Below, one piece after another: positions 1-6,058 of a stretch of 7,654 bases of DNA (position 1 is its first letter; the number at the start of each line of letters is the position of its first letter). The notes beneath the pieces were generated by a model. That model worked only from the letters and a program-made list of their open reading frames with translations, searched no databases and was not told where the DNA came from. The position numbers and the translations under genes were made by a program. The DNA is from Thermoleophilia bacterium (lineage in GTDB: Bacteria > Actinomycetota > Thermoleophilia > Gaiellales > Gaiellaceae): NCBI GenBank assembly GCA_014534155.1, contig JACVSB010000077.1, forward strand, positions 1 through 7,654, given 5' to 3'.

Positions 1-330
1 CCTCAGGTGCGGCGGGACCCTGTCGACGCGCTCGCCGCGGATCCAGATCTCGCCCTGCGTCGGCTCGACGAAGCCGCCGATCAGGTTCAGCGTCGTCGTC
101 TTTCCGCATCCCGACGGGCCGAGGAGGCAGAAGAACTCTCCGTCGCGCACGTCCAGGTCCGTCGGCTCGAGCGCACGCTCGGTGCCGTAGCGTTTCGCGA
201 CGCCGCGCAGCGAGATGGCCGCCGTCCCGTCTTCGGGGGCGGCAGGCGCCCCCGCTCGCGCCGACACCGCCGTGACAACGCTTCCGTCGTCCAGGCCGGC
301 TTCGCCGCGCACGCTTCCGCCGCGGGGCAC
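1..330 (-). CDS. ABC transporter ATP-binding protein, PotA/MalK-like, N-terminal 110 residues (cut by window edge)
   Basis: This is the energy-coupling ATPase of an importer, acting on the cytoplasmic face of the membrane. Visible parts are an aromatic A-loop Tyr near residue 48 (AKRYG), a perfect Walker A GPSGCGKT at residues 71-78, and the following helix and strand ending in PPHLR, the stretch that precedes the Q-loop in PotA/MalK/UgpC-type proteins. The Q-loop, signature, Walker B and any C-terminal OB domain lie outside the window. The start is uncertain. GTG at 330 gives about 40 residues before the domain and has no Shine-Dalgarno, but it falls where transcription from the promoter just upstream should begin, so leaderless translation is possible. 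GTG at 312 and GTG at 267 are alternatives. The gene lies 10 bases after the lacI stop, with a LacI-type operator in between. Substrate specificity cannot be read from the ATPase; a sugar or sugar-derivative importer is inferred from the neighbours. Confidence 0.9.
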   Translation of the reverse strand, partial: MPRGGSVRGEAGLDDGSVVTAVSARAGAPAAPEDGTAAISLRGVAKRYGTERALEPTDLDVRDGEFFCLLGPSGCGKTTTLNLIGGFVEPTQGEIWIRGERVDRVPPHLR

Positions 331-331
331 G

Positions 332-345
332 TGGAAACGCTTACA
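332..345 (-). promoter_or_regulatory. LacI-family operator upstream of the ABC transporter gene
   Basis: The minus strand reads TGTAAGCGTTTCCA, a perfect match to TGnAAnCGnTTnCA, the pseudo-palindrome with central CG bound by many LacI/GalR/CcpA-type repressors. It overlaps the lacI stop codon (341-343) and ends one base before the GTG at 330. A second perfect match lies at 1557-1570. Both have a TTGAC element exactly 16 bases upstream. Binding here would cover the -10 region and block the ABC promoter. The pattern match is seen; binding by the adjacent LacI protein is inferred. Confidence 0.8.
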
Positions 346-366
346 TAGCCGGGATTTGTGAGTCAA
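338..366 (-). promoter_or_regulatory. Promoter of the ABC transporter gene, inside the end of lacI
   Basis: On the minus strand TTGACT (366-361) matches the -35 consensus in five of six positions. The -10 region, about 17 bases on, falls within the operator (TAAGCG or an overlapping hexamer) and is poor by itself. The main support is that TTGAC and operator stand in the same spacing as at the aminotransferase promoter. The predicted transcription start is about 331-325, near the GTG at 330, so the transcript could be leaderless or have a very short leader. Confidence 0.55.
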
Positions 367-1492
367 GCGGCGGCGGCGCCGTCGAGCCTCTGAGGACGAG
401 CTCGCCGGCGAGGAGCTCGCTCCGGAGGGGACGAGCGCCGCCGGAGAGCAGGTCGAGGACGAGGTCGACCGCGAGCGCGCCGATCTCCTGCTTGGGCTGC
501 CTGATCGTCGTGAGCGGCGGCTCCACGAACGCCGCGACGTCGATGTCGTCCATGCCGACGACCGAGACCGCCTCGGGGACGGCGATCCCGAGCGCGTGGG
601 CTGCGCGGAGCGCGCCGATTGCGACGAGGTCGTTGTACGCGAGGATGGCCGTCGCGCGGACCGTCGTCAGGACGTCCGCCGCCGCGGAGCGGCCGCCCTC
701 GAACGTGTCGTCGCACGGGACGACGACGACCGGGCGGATTCCCTCCTCCTCGAGGACGCGCCGCGCGCCGAGCACGCGCAGGACGCTCGAGAGGACAGGC
801 GGGCCCGCGAGGACCGCGATGTCGCGGTGGCCGAGCTCGAGGAGGTGCTTCGTCGCCGCCCGGGCGCCGCCGACGTCGTCGAACGAGACGTGCAGACCGG
901 CGAATCCGCTCCGCCGCTTCACGGCCGCGAGCGCGGGCTCGGGCGGCAGCGAGCGCGCGACCTCGAGGTCGTGCGGCTCGACGGGCGGATCCCACCCGAA
1001 GACGACGGTCGGGGGGCGCGCTTGGGGCTCGAGCCAGCGCGCTCGCACGCCGGCCGCCGGCGTGGCGACGATCGCCTCGACGCGGTTGCGAAGGAAGAGC
1101 TCGAGCACCGTGTCGGAGCGGTCCGGATCCCCCTGTGAGCTCGCGAGCAGCACGCCGAACCCGCGCTCGGCCGCGCGCTTCTCGATCCCGACGACGACCT
1201 CGGCCCAGTAGCGGTCGCTCGTGGTCGGGATGAGAAGACCGATCGTCTTCGACGAGCCGGTGACGAGCGTGCGCGCGATGTGGTTCGGCCGGTACCCGAG
1301 CCGGACGGCCGCGTCCTCGACGCGGCGCCTCGTCGCCGGAAGAACCCGGGGGTGTCCCTGGAGCGCCCGCGTGACGGTGGCCGCCGAGACCCCGCTGAGC
1401 AGCGCGACGTCCTTGATGGTCGCGGTGCGCCTCCGGCTCGCCGGCACGGTCCCGGCCGCCTCCTCGCCGCTCAATCCCGGTTCGCCGTCCAT
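341..1492 (-). CDS. LacI-family transcriptional repressor
   Basis: This 383-residue protein is a DNA-binding repressor with a periplasmic-binding-protein-like ligand domain. After a 23-residue N-terminal extension comes the LacI helix-turn-helix (TIKDVALLSGVSAATVTRAL, residues 25-44). Next is the hinge segment RPNHIARTLVTG (68-79), with the leucine that in this family intercalates at the central CpG of the operator. The core is recognisable from IGLLIPTTSDRYWAEVV to VSVVGMDDIDVAAFVEPPLTTIRQPKQEIG (309-338). A segment of about 34 residues (167-200) stands where most relatives have 10-15, so an insertion is likely. ATG at 1492 is chosen because it is the first good start before the HTH; it has no clear Shine-Dalgarno and a predicted leader of only a few bases. 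The gene is divergent from the aminotransferase operon and directly upstream of the ABC ATPase. It probably senses the substrate or an intermediate of this pathway. Confidence 0.95.
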   Translation of the reverse strand: MDGEPGLSGEEAAGTVPASRRRTATIKDVALLSGVSAATVTRALQGHPRVLPATRRRVEDAAVRLGYRPNHIARTLVTGSSKTIGLLIPTTSDRYWAEVVVGIEKRAAERGFGVLLASSQGDPDRSDTVLELFLRNRVEAIVATPAAGVRARWLEPQARPPTVVFGWDPPVEPHDLEVARSLPPEPALAAVKRRSGFAGLHVSFDDVGGARAATKHLLELGHRDIAVLAGPPVLSSVLRVLGARRVLEEEGIRPVVVVPCDDTFEGGRSAAADVLTTVRATAILAYNDLVAIGALRAAHALGIAVPEAVSVVGMDDIDVAAFVEPPLTTIRQPKQEIGALAVDLVLDLLSGGARPLRSELLAGELVLRGSTAPPPLDSQIPAM

Positions 1493-1505
1493 GGCAGGCG
1501 TGGCG

Positions 1506-1534
1506 ATTGTGTCCCGGAATTCGGAATCGCACAA
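1506..1534 (-). promoter_or_regulatory. Probable lacI promoter
   Basis: On the minus strand TTGTGC (1534-1529) and CACAAT (1511-1506) are separated by 17 bases, and the -10 matches TATAAT in four of six positions. The -10 ends 13 bases before the lacI ATG, so the leader would be very short. The -35 abuts the oppositely directed TTGACG of the aminotransferase promoter. The operator at 1557-1570 lies upstream of this -35 rather than over it, so autorepression would be indirect if it occurs. The two elements also form a TTGTG/CACAA inverted repeat, which could instead be a protein-binding site. Confidence 0.4.
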
Positions 1535-1535
1535 G

Positions 1536-1564
1536 TTGACGCCAGTCGCGGTCCTGTGAAATCG
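1536..1564 (+). promoter_or_regulatory. Promoter of the aminotransferase-dehydrogenase operon
   Basis: TTGACG at 1536-1541 matches the -35 consensus in five of six positions. The -10 falls in the operator: TGAAAT at 1557-1562 with a 15-base spacer, or AAATCG at 1559-1564 with 17. Transcription would start around 1571-1577, leaving a leader of about 25-30 bases that carries the strong ribosome-binding site at 1591-1599. The arrangement mirrors the promoter at 338-366, which raises confidence in both. Confidence 0.6.
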
Positions 1565-1570
1565 TTTGCA
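1557..1570 (+). promoter_or_regulatory. LacI-family operator upstream of the aminotransferase operon
   Basis: TGAAATCGTTTGCA is a perfect match to TGnAAnCGnTTnCA with the central CG typical of LacI-family sites. It lies in the 109-base divergent intergenic region between lacI (start 1492) and the aminotransferase (start 1602). It begins exactly 16 bases after the TTGAC of the -35, as does the site at 332-345. Occupancy would cover the -10 region and shut off the four-gene operon. The regulator is inferred to be the adjacent LacI protein. Confidence 0.85.
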
Positions 1571-1601
1571 CCGGGTTCGGTCGAGCGCGAGGGAGGAAGC
1601 G

Positions 1602-2912
1602 ATGGCGACAGTCGAGAAGCTCGCGATTGCCGGAGGATCTCCAACGGTTCGCGCCGAGGACCACCGGCCGTGGCCGGACGTCGCGGACGAGGACCGCCGC
1701 GCCGTCCTCGCGGTTCTCGAGCGCAGCGTCCTCTGCGGTGCGAACGCGCCGGAGATCACGAGCCTCGAGCGCGAGTGGGCCGAGTACGTCGGGACGCGCT
1801 ACTGCATCTCGACGAACTCCGGGACTGCGGCCCTCCACCTCGCGCTTGCCGGTGCAGACGTCCGGGCGGGCGACGAGGTGATCGTCCCGGCGTACACGTT
1901 CATCGCCACCGCTGCGGCGGTTGCCCACCAGGGGGCCCGTCCCGTCTTCTGCGACATCGACGAGAGCACGTTCACGATCGACCCTGACCTGATCGAGCCG
2001 CTCGTAAGCGAGCGAACGAGCGCGATCATGCCGGTCCACCTGCACGGGCTCCCTGCGGACATGGCGCGGATCAACGAGATCGCCCGCGCACACGGTCTCG
2101 CCGTCATCGAGGACGCCGCGCAGTCGCACGGAGCGACGTACCAGGGCGCGCGGACGGGCGGTCTCGCCGACGCCGCCGGCTTCAGCCTCAATGCGACGAA
2201 GAACCTCTCGGGCGGCGAGGGCGGGCTCTACGTCACGAACGACGAGGACGCGTACGCGGCGGCTCGGCGACTCTCCGTCTTCGGGGAGGACGTGCCGCCC
2301 CTTCGCCCCGGCGAGTTCAGGGCTTACTACGCGCACGCCCTGGGATGGAACTACCGAAACCAGGAGCTCTCCTCGGCACTCGCGCGCTCGCAGCTTCGCC
2401 GTCTCGATCGCTACAACGCGATAGCCCAGCGGAACGCGGCGATCCTCTCTGACGGGCTCGCCCAGCTCCCGGGCGTCTCGCCGCCGCACGTCCCGGACGA
2501 CCGGACATCCGTCTTCCACAAGTACCGCGTGGGAATGGACGGCGAGGCGCTGGGATTCGACGGGCCTGCCACGGAGCTCCGCGACCGGCTCGTGCGCGCG
2601 CTGCGCGCAGAGGGCGTGGAGGCGGTGCTGTGGCAGGTGCTGCCACTCCCCGCGTACCCGGCCTTTCGACGACCCGAGTACCGGCCCTGGCATTCGGCGC
2701 GCGACGACGAGCCGCTCTCCGAATGGGATCCCGGAGCCTTCCCGGCCTCGGTCAAGGTGCTCGACTCCTCGCTCATCCTCGGATCCGAGACGTCCCCGCT
2801 CTTCGTCCAGGAGGAGAGGCTGATGGAGAGGTACGTCGAGGCGTTCGCGAAGGTGCTGGACCGCCTCGAGGACGTCGTTTCGGCGCCGTTCGAGCCCGTT
2901 CCGCTTCGCTAG
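1602..2912 (+). CDS. DegT/DnrJ/EryC1/StrS-family PLP-dependent aminotransferase
   Basis: This 436-residue fold-type I PLP enzyme transfers amino groups to or from keto-sugars or keto-cyclitols. The N-terminal KLAIAGGSP is like that of the StsC-type cyclitol aminotransferases. Also visible are the PLP phosphate-binding segment NSGTAALHLAL (72-82), DAAQSHG (171-177) with the Asp that pairs with the PLP ring nitrogen, and the Schiff-base lysine K200 in NATKNLSGGEGG. YRNQELSSALA (251-261) corresponds to the family's YRMSEL-type segment. The C-terminal part has HKYRV (306-310) and a VLWQVLPLPAYPAF stretch (342-355). ATG at 1602 is chosen over upstream in-frame ATG 1566 because GGGAGGAAG (1591-1599) sits just before it and 1566 lies inside the operator. 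It is the first gene of the operon; the next starts 27 bases after its stop. Biosynthetic relatives aminate keto-sugars, but in this repressor/transporter context it may run as a deaminase. The substrate is unknown. Confidence 0.93.
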   Translation: MATVEKLAIAGGSPTVRAEDHRPWPDVADEDRRAVLAVLERSVLCGANAPEITSLEREWAEYVGTRYCISTNSGTAALHLALAGADVRAGDEVIVPAYTFIATAAAVAHQGARPVFCDIDESTFTIDPDLIEPLVSERTSAIMPVHLHGLPADMARINEIARAHGLAVIEDAAQSHGATYQGARTGGLADAAGFSLNATKNLSGGEGGLYVTNDEDAYAAARRLSVFGEDVPPLRPGEFRAYYAHALGWNYRNQELSSALARSQLRRLDRYNAIAQRNAAILSDGLAQLPGVSPPHVPDDRTSVFHKYRVGMDGEALGFDGPATELRDRLVRALRAEGVEAVLWQVLPLPAYPAFRRPEYRPWHSARDDEPLSEWDPGAFPASVKVLDSSLILGSETSPLFVQEERLMERYVEAFAKVLDRLEDVVSAPFEPVPLR

Positions 2913-2939
2913 CCCGCGGTCACGGAGGAAGACGCCGAC

Positions 2940-4076
2940 GTGGCCGAACGGGTCCTCGCCGCGACGCTCGTTCGCCCGGGTGACCTCCAGCTTCGCCGGT
3001 ATCCGGTGCCCACCGAGCTCGAGCCGGGCGCCGTCGTCCTCCGGATGCTCGCCTCCGGTATCTGCGGGACGGACAAGCACACGTACGTGGGCGAGACGGA
3101 GCAATACGTCGGAACCGACCACGCGCGCTCGACCCCGTTCCCGATCATCCAGGGGCACGAGAACGTCGGCATGGTGCACGCGATCGGCGGCCGAGCGCTG
3201 GCGTTCGACGGGAGCGAGCTCGCCGTGGGCGACCGCGTCGTCCCTGCGCCGAACTGGGCGTGCGGCCGCTGCGCCTTCTGCGCTCGCGGTTTCCCGTACT
3301 ACATGTGCCGCCATCTCGAGGACTACGGAAACTCGCTCACGAGCGAGCACCCGCCGCATCTCTTCGGTGGCTGGGCCGAGCTCCTCTACCTCCTTCCCGG
3401 AACGCCCGTCTTCCGCGTGCCGGACGAGCTTCCAACCGACGTGGCCGTACTCACCGAGCTCATGAGCGTCACGCACAGCCTCGACCTCGTATCCGCCATG
3501 CCGCGGCCGGGCGGATTCCGACCCGGCGACACCGTTGCCGTGCTCGGCGTCGGGCCGCTCGGCCTCGTCCACGTCGCGAAGGCGCACCTCGTCGGCGCAG
3601 GGCGCGTCGTCGCGCTCGACCGCGTCCCGTTCCGGGTGGAGCTCGCACGCCGGTTCGGTGCGGACGCCGGAGTCGCCGTCGAGGCGCGCGAGGACGCGAT
3701 CGATGCGGTTCTCGACGCGACGGACGCCCTCGGCGCGGACGTCGTCGTCGACGCGAGCGGGCGGGCCGAGACCTTCGACCTCGCGCTCGAGCTCGTTCGC
3801 GACGGTGGAACGATCGTCGAGGTCGGCGCGTTCGTGGACACTGGTGAGCGTCCCGTCAACCCGGCCGTCGTCTGCGGCCGGAACCTCACGATCGTCGGCG
3901 TCGGCGGAGAGGATGCTCGCGCGTACGAGGGGACGCTCCGGCTGCTTGCCCGCCACCACGCGCGGATACCGTTCTCTCGCGCGGTCACGCACCGCTTTCC
4001 GCTGGAGCGCGTACGCGAGGCGGTGGAGACGGCGCTCGGCGGAGATGGCGTGATGAAGGTCGTGATCGAGCCGTGA
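2940..4076 (+). CDS. Zinc-dependent medium-chain alcohol/polyol dehydrogenase
   Basis: This 378-residue MDR-superfamily enzyme oxidises a secondary alcohol with NAD. Catalytic-zinc residues are C42 in ICGTD and H73-E74 in GHENVG. The structural-zinc cysteines are C108, C111, C114 and C123. The Rossmann glycine motif VLGVGPLG is at 201-208, and D227 at the end of the second strand (VVALD) favours NAD over NADP. A tail of about 20 residues between the first cysteine and GHE (GETEQYVGTDHARSTPF) is longer than in simple alcohol dehydrogenases and could shape the substrate pocket. The GTG start at 2940 has GGAGGAAG (2924-2931) at good spacing. The TGA stop overlaps the next GTG as GTGA. Threonine, sorbitol, glucose and 2-deoxy-scyllo-inosamine dehydrogenases share this fold. 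The adjacent cyclitol/sugar aminotransferase makes a sugar or (amino)cyclitol alcohol the likeliest substrate; this is inference. Confidence 0.93.
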   Translation: MAERVLAATLVRPGDLQLRRYPVPTELEPGAVVLRMLASGICGTDKHTYVGETEQYVGTDHARSTPFPIIQGHENVGMVHAIGGRALAFDGSELAVGDRVVPAPNWACGRCAFCARGFPYYMCRHLEDYGNSLTSEHPPHLFGGWAELLYLLPGTPVFRVPDELPTDVAVLTELMSVTHSLDLVSAMPRPGGFRPGDTVAVLGVGPLGLVHVAKAHLVGAGRVVALDRVPFRVELARRFGADAGVAVEAREDAIDAVLDATDALGADVVVDASGRAETFDLALELVRDGGTIVEVGAFVDTGERPVNPAVVCGRNLTIVGVGGEDARAYEGTLRLLARHHARIPFSRAVTHRFPLERVREAVETALGGDGVMKVVIEP

Positions 4077-5056
4077 CGGTCGCGTGGGGGATCCTCTCGA
4101 CGGCGCGGATCAACCGCCTGGTGCTTGCCGAGGTCGCGGGGTCCGACGTCGCACGGTTCGTCGCCGTCGCGAGCCGCGACGTCACGCGCGCGACTGCGTA
4201 TGCGGCCGCGAACGGGCTCCAGCGCGCGTACGGACGCTACGACGAGCTCCTCGCCGATCCTGCCGTCGACGCCGTGTACGTCTCGCTCCCGAACGAGCTC
4301 CACGTCCCCTGGACCATGCGGGCGCTCGCGGCGGGAAAGCACGTCCTTTGCGAGAAGCCGCTCAGCCGTGACCCGACCGCCGTCGAGGAGGCGTTCGACC
4401 TCGCCGAGGAGAAGGGTCTCGTGCTGCAGGAGGCGTTCATGTACCGCCACCACCCGCAGATGCTGCGCCTCGGCGAGCTCGTCGCGCACGAGGCGGTGGG
4501 TCCAGTCCGCGTGGTTCGCGCCTCGTTCAGCTTCGCCGCGGACGAGCCCGAGGACCGCAAGCTGTTCACCGGCGAGGACGGCGGATCCCTGATGGACGTC
4601 GGGTGCTACTGCGTGAACGTCGCGCGCTTCCTCGCAGGCGAGCCCGAGCGCGTCGTCGGCGAGCGCGTCGCGAACGAAAACGGCGTCGACCTTCGGTTCG
4701 TCGGCGTCCTCCGCCATGGCGGCGGGGTCATCTCGTACTTCGACTCGGGAATCGACGTCCCCGTTCGCGAGGAGCTCGAGGTCGTCGGCTCGAACGGGAC
4801 GATCGTCGTCCACGATCCCTGGCACCACGTCGACCCGTTGCTCGAGGTACGGCGGGGCGGCGACGTCGAGCGGATCCGCTTCGACCGGGGGAACTCCTAC
4901 CGGTACGAGGTCGAGAACGTGAGCAGGGCGGCCCGCGGGCAGGCCGAGCTGCTGCTCGGCCGCGAGGACGCGGTCGCGCAGGCGCGGGCACTTGATGCGC
5001 TCCTTCGTTCCGCTCACGAAGGAGCGCCCGTCGCGCTCGCCGTCGCGGCGCCGTGA
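4073..5056 (+). CDS. Gfo/Idh/MocA-family oxidoreductase, copy 1
   Basis: This 327-residue NAD(P)-dependent sugar or cyclitol dehydrogenase is cytoplasmic, with no signal peptide. The N-terminal Rossmann motif is the variant GILSTARIN (6-14), as in the dihydrodiol-dehydrogenase-like branch. ASR (33-35) follows strand 2, which can allow NADP. The family lysine is K95 in CEKPLS (93-98). The second family motif reads GGSLMDVGCYC (170-180): D175 is present and Y179 stands where inositol dehydrogenase-type members have the catalytic His. MYRHHPQ (123-129) is a further conserved loop. The start is GTG at 4073, overlapping the stop of the upstream dehydrogenase by four bases (GTGA), which implies translational coupling. 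It is closely related to the next gene: a hand count over residues 1-190 gives about 60% identity without gaps. Likely roles are oxidation, reduction or keto-epimerisation of a sugar ring position; the exact reaction is unknown. Confidence 0.93.
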   Translation: MTVAWGILSTARINRLVLAEVAGSDVARFVAVASRDVTRATAYAAANGLQRAYGRYDELLADPAVDAVYVSLPNELHVPWTMRALAAGKHVLCEKPLSRDPTAVEEAFDLAEEKGLVLQEAFMYRHHPQMLRLGELVAHEAVGPVRVVRASFSFAADEPEDRKLFTGEDGGSLMDVGCYCVNVARFLAGEPERVVGERVANENGVDLRFVGVLRHGGGVISYFDSGIDVPVREELEVVGSNGTIVVHDPWHHVDPLLEVRRGGDVERIRFDRGNSYRYEVENVSRAARGQAELLLGREDAVAQARALDALLRSAHEGAPVALAVAAP

Positions 5057-6024
5057 GCTTCCGCGTCGGGCTCCTCTCGACCGCCCGCATCAACCGGGAG
5101 ATCCTCGCCGGGGCCTCGCAGTCGGACGCGGTCGACGTCGTCGCCGTCGCCAGCCGCGAGAGGTCGCGCGCGGAGGCCTACGCGCGCGAGTGGGGGCTCG
5201 CCCGGGCGTACGGAAGCTACGACGACCTGCTCGCCGACCCCGAGGTGGACGGGGTCTACAACCCGCTCCCGAACTCGCTGCACGTGCCGTGGTCCGAGCG
5301 CTCGCTCGCGGCGGGGAAGCACGTGCTCTGCGAGAAGCCGCTCTCCCGGCATCTGTGCGAGGCCCAGCGCGCCTTCGCCCTCGCCGAGGAGCGCGGCCTC
5401 GTCCTCATGGAGGCGTTCATGTACCGCCACCACCCGCAGACGCGCCGCGTTCGCGAGCTCGTCACGGGAGGCGCGATCGGTCGCCTGCGCGCGATCCGGT
5501 CCGCATTCAGCTTCCCCCTCTCGGACCGGACGAACATCCGGATGCTGGCGGAGCTCGACGGCGGCTCGCTCATGGACGTCGGCTGCTACTGCGTGAGCGG
5601 GTCACGCCTGCTGGCCGGCGAGCCCGAGCTCGTGCAGGCCGTCCAGGTCCTCGACGACGGGGGCGTCGACCTCGCGTTCCACGGCACGATGCGCTTCCCC
5701 CGAGACGTCGTGGCCCAGTTCCATTCGTCCTTCGTCGCGCCGTCGCGGCAGGTCCTGGAGGCGATCGGCGAGGAGGGCATGCTTCTCGTCGAGGCGCCCT
5801 GGCGGCAGGACTGGGGCGGCGACGTGCTCCTCGCCCGCGGGGGGAAGGTCGAGCGGATCGACGTCCCGGCCGCGAACGCGTACCGCCTCGAGCTGGAGAA
5901 CCTCGCTGCGGCCGCGCGGGGTGAGGCGCTGCCGCTCCTCGGCCGCGAGGACGCGCTCGCCCAGGCGAGCGCGATCGAGGCGCTCTACCGGGCGGCGGCG
6001 CAGGGCGGCAGCGTCTCGGTGTGA
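5053..6024 (+). CDS. Gfo/Idh/MocA-family oxidoreductase, copy 2
   Basis: This 323-residue tandem paralogue of the preceding gene has the same landmarks at the same residue numbers: GLLSTARIN (6-14), CEKPLS with K95, MYRHHPQ (123-129) and GGSLMDVGCYC (170-180) with D175 and Y179. The two proteins diverge mainly at residues 154-168 and after 190, the part that builds the substrate side of the pocket, so they may act on different substrates or catalyse successive steps. A 32-base stretch is identical between the copies (4429-4460 and 5409-5440). The start is GTG at 5053, again a GTGA overlap with the gene before. It is the last gene of the operon and its stop is 34 bases from the convergent dehydratase gene, with a hairpin between. 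The reaction is probably NAD(P)-linked interconversion of a sugar or cyclitol hydroxyl and ketone. Confidence 0.93.
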   Translation: MSFRVGLLSTARINREILAGASQSDAVDVVAVASRERSRAEAYAREWGLARAYGSYDDLLADPEVDGVYNPLPNSLHVPWSERSLAAGKHVLCEKPLSRHLCEAQRAFALAEERGLVLMEAFMYRHHPQTRRVRELVTGGAIGRLRAIRSAFSFPLSDRTNIRMLAELDGGSLMDVGCYCVSGSRLLAGEPELVQAVQVLDDGGVDLAFHGTMRFPRDVVAQFHSSFVAPSRQVLEAIGEEGMLLVEAPWRQDWGGDVLLARGGKVERIDVPAANAYRLELENLAAAARGEALPLLGREDALAQASAIEALYRAAAQGGSVSV

Positions 6025-6038
6025 GCGCCGCGTGCGAC

Positions 6039-6057
6039 GCCGCTTCCCGGGAGCGGC
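6039..6057. terminator. Hairpin between convergent operons, possible bidirectional terminator
   Basis: GCCGCT (6039-6044) and AGCGGC (6052-6057) form a perfect 6-bp stem around a 7-base loop TCCCGGG. It lies in the 34-base gap between the stop of the plus-strand oxidoreductase (6024) and the stop of the minus-strand dehydratase (6059). There is no T tract on either side, so classical intrinsic termination is uncertain, but location and symmetry fit a shared terminator. Confidence 0.4.
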
Positions 6058-6058
6058 C

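Noticed and set aside
7..348. A 113-codon plus-strand frame at the left edge
   Set aside because: It is antisense to the ABC ATPase, whose Walker A and A-loop are unmistakable; the translation is Arg/Ala-rich with no domain.
1507..1534. TTGTG/CACAA inverted repeat in the divergent intergenic region as a second regulator site
   Set aside because: It is explained by the candidate -10 and -35 elements of the lacI promoter; the arms are only 5 bases with an 18-base gap.
363..3992. A 1209-codon open frame on the minus strand across lacI, the aminotransferase and the dehydrogenase
   Set aside because: It runs antisense to well-supported genes, is Arg/Glu/Asp/Val-rich low-complexity in translation, has no recognisable domain, and is the kind of stop-free shadow expected at this GC content.
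3386..5017. A 543-codon minus-strand frame opposite the dehydrogenase and first Gfo/Idh/MocA gene
   Set aside because: It is an antisense shadow of two genes with clear motifs; its translation shows no family features.
4429..5440. The 32-base direct repeat as a mobile or recombination element
   Set aside because: Both copies encode the same conserved family segment (EAFMYRHHPQ) at equivalent codons of two paralogous genes, so the identity reflects duplication and protein conservation.
4992..5924. A 310-codon plus-strand frame overlapping the second Gfo/Idh/MocA gene
   Set aside because: It is an out-of-frame, arginine-rich shadow of a gene with complete family motifs.
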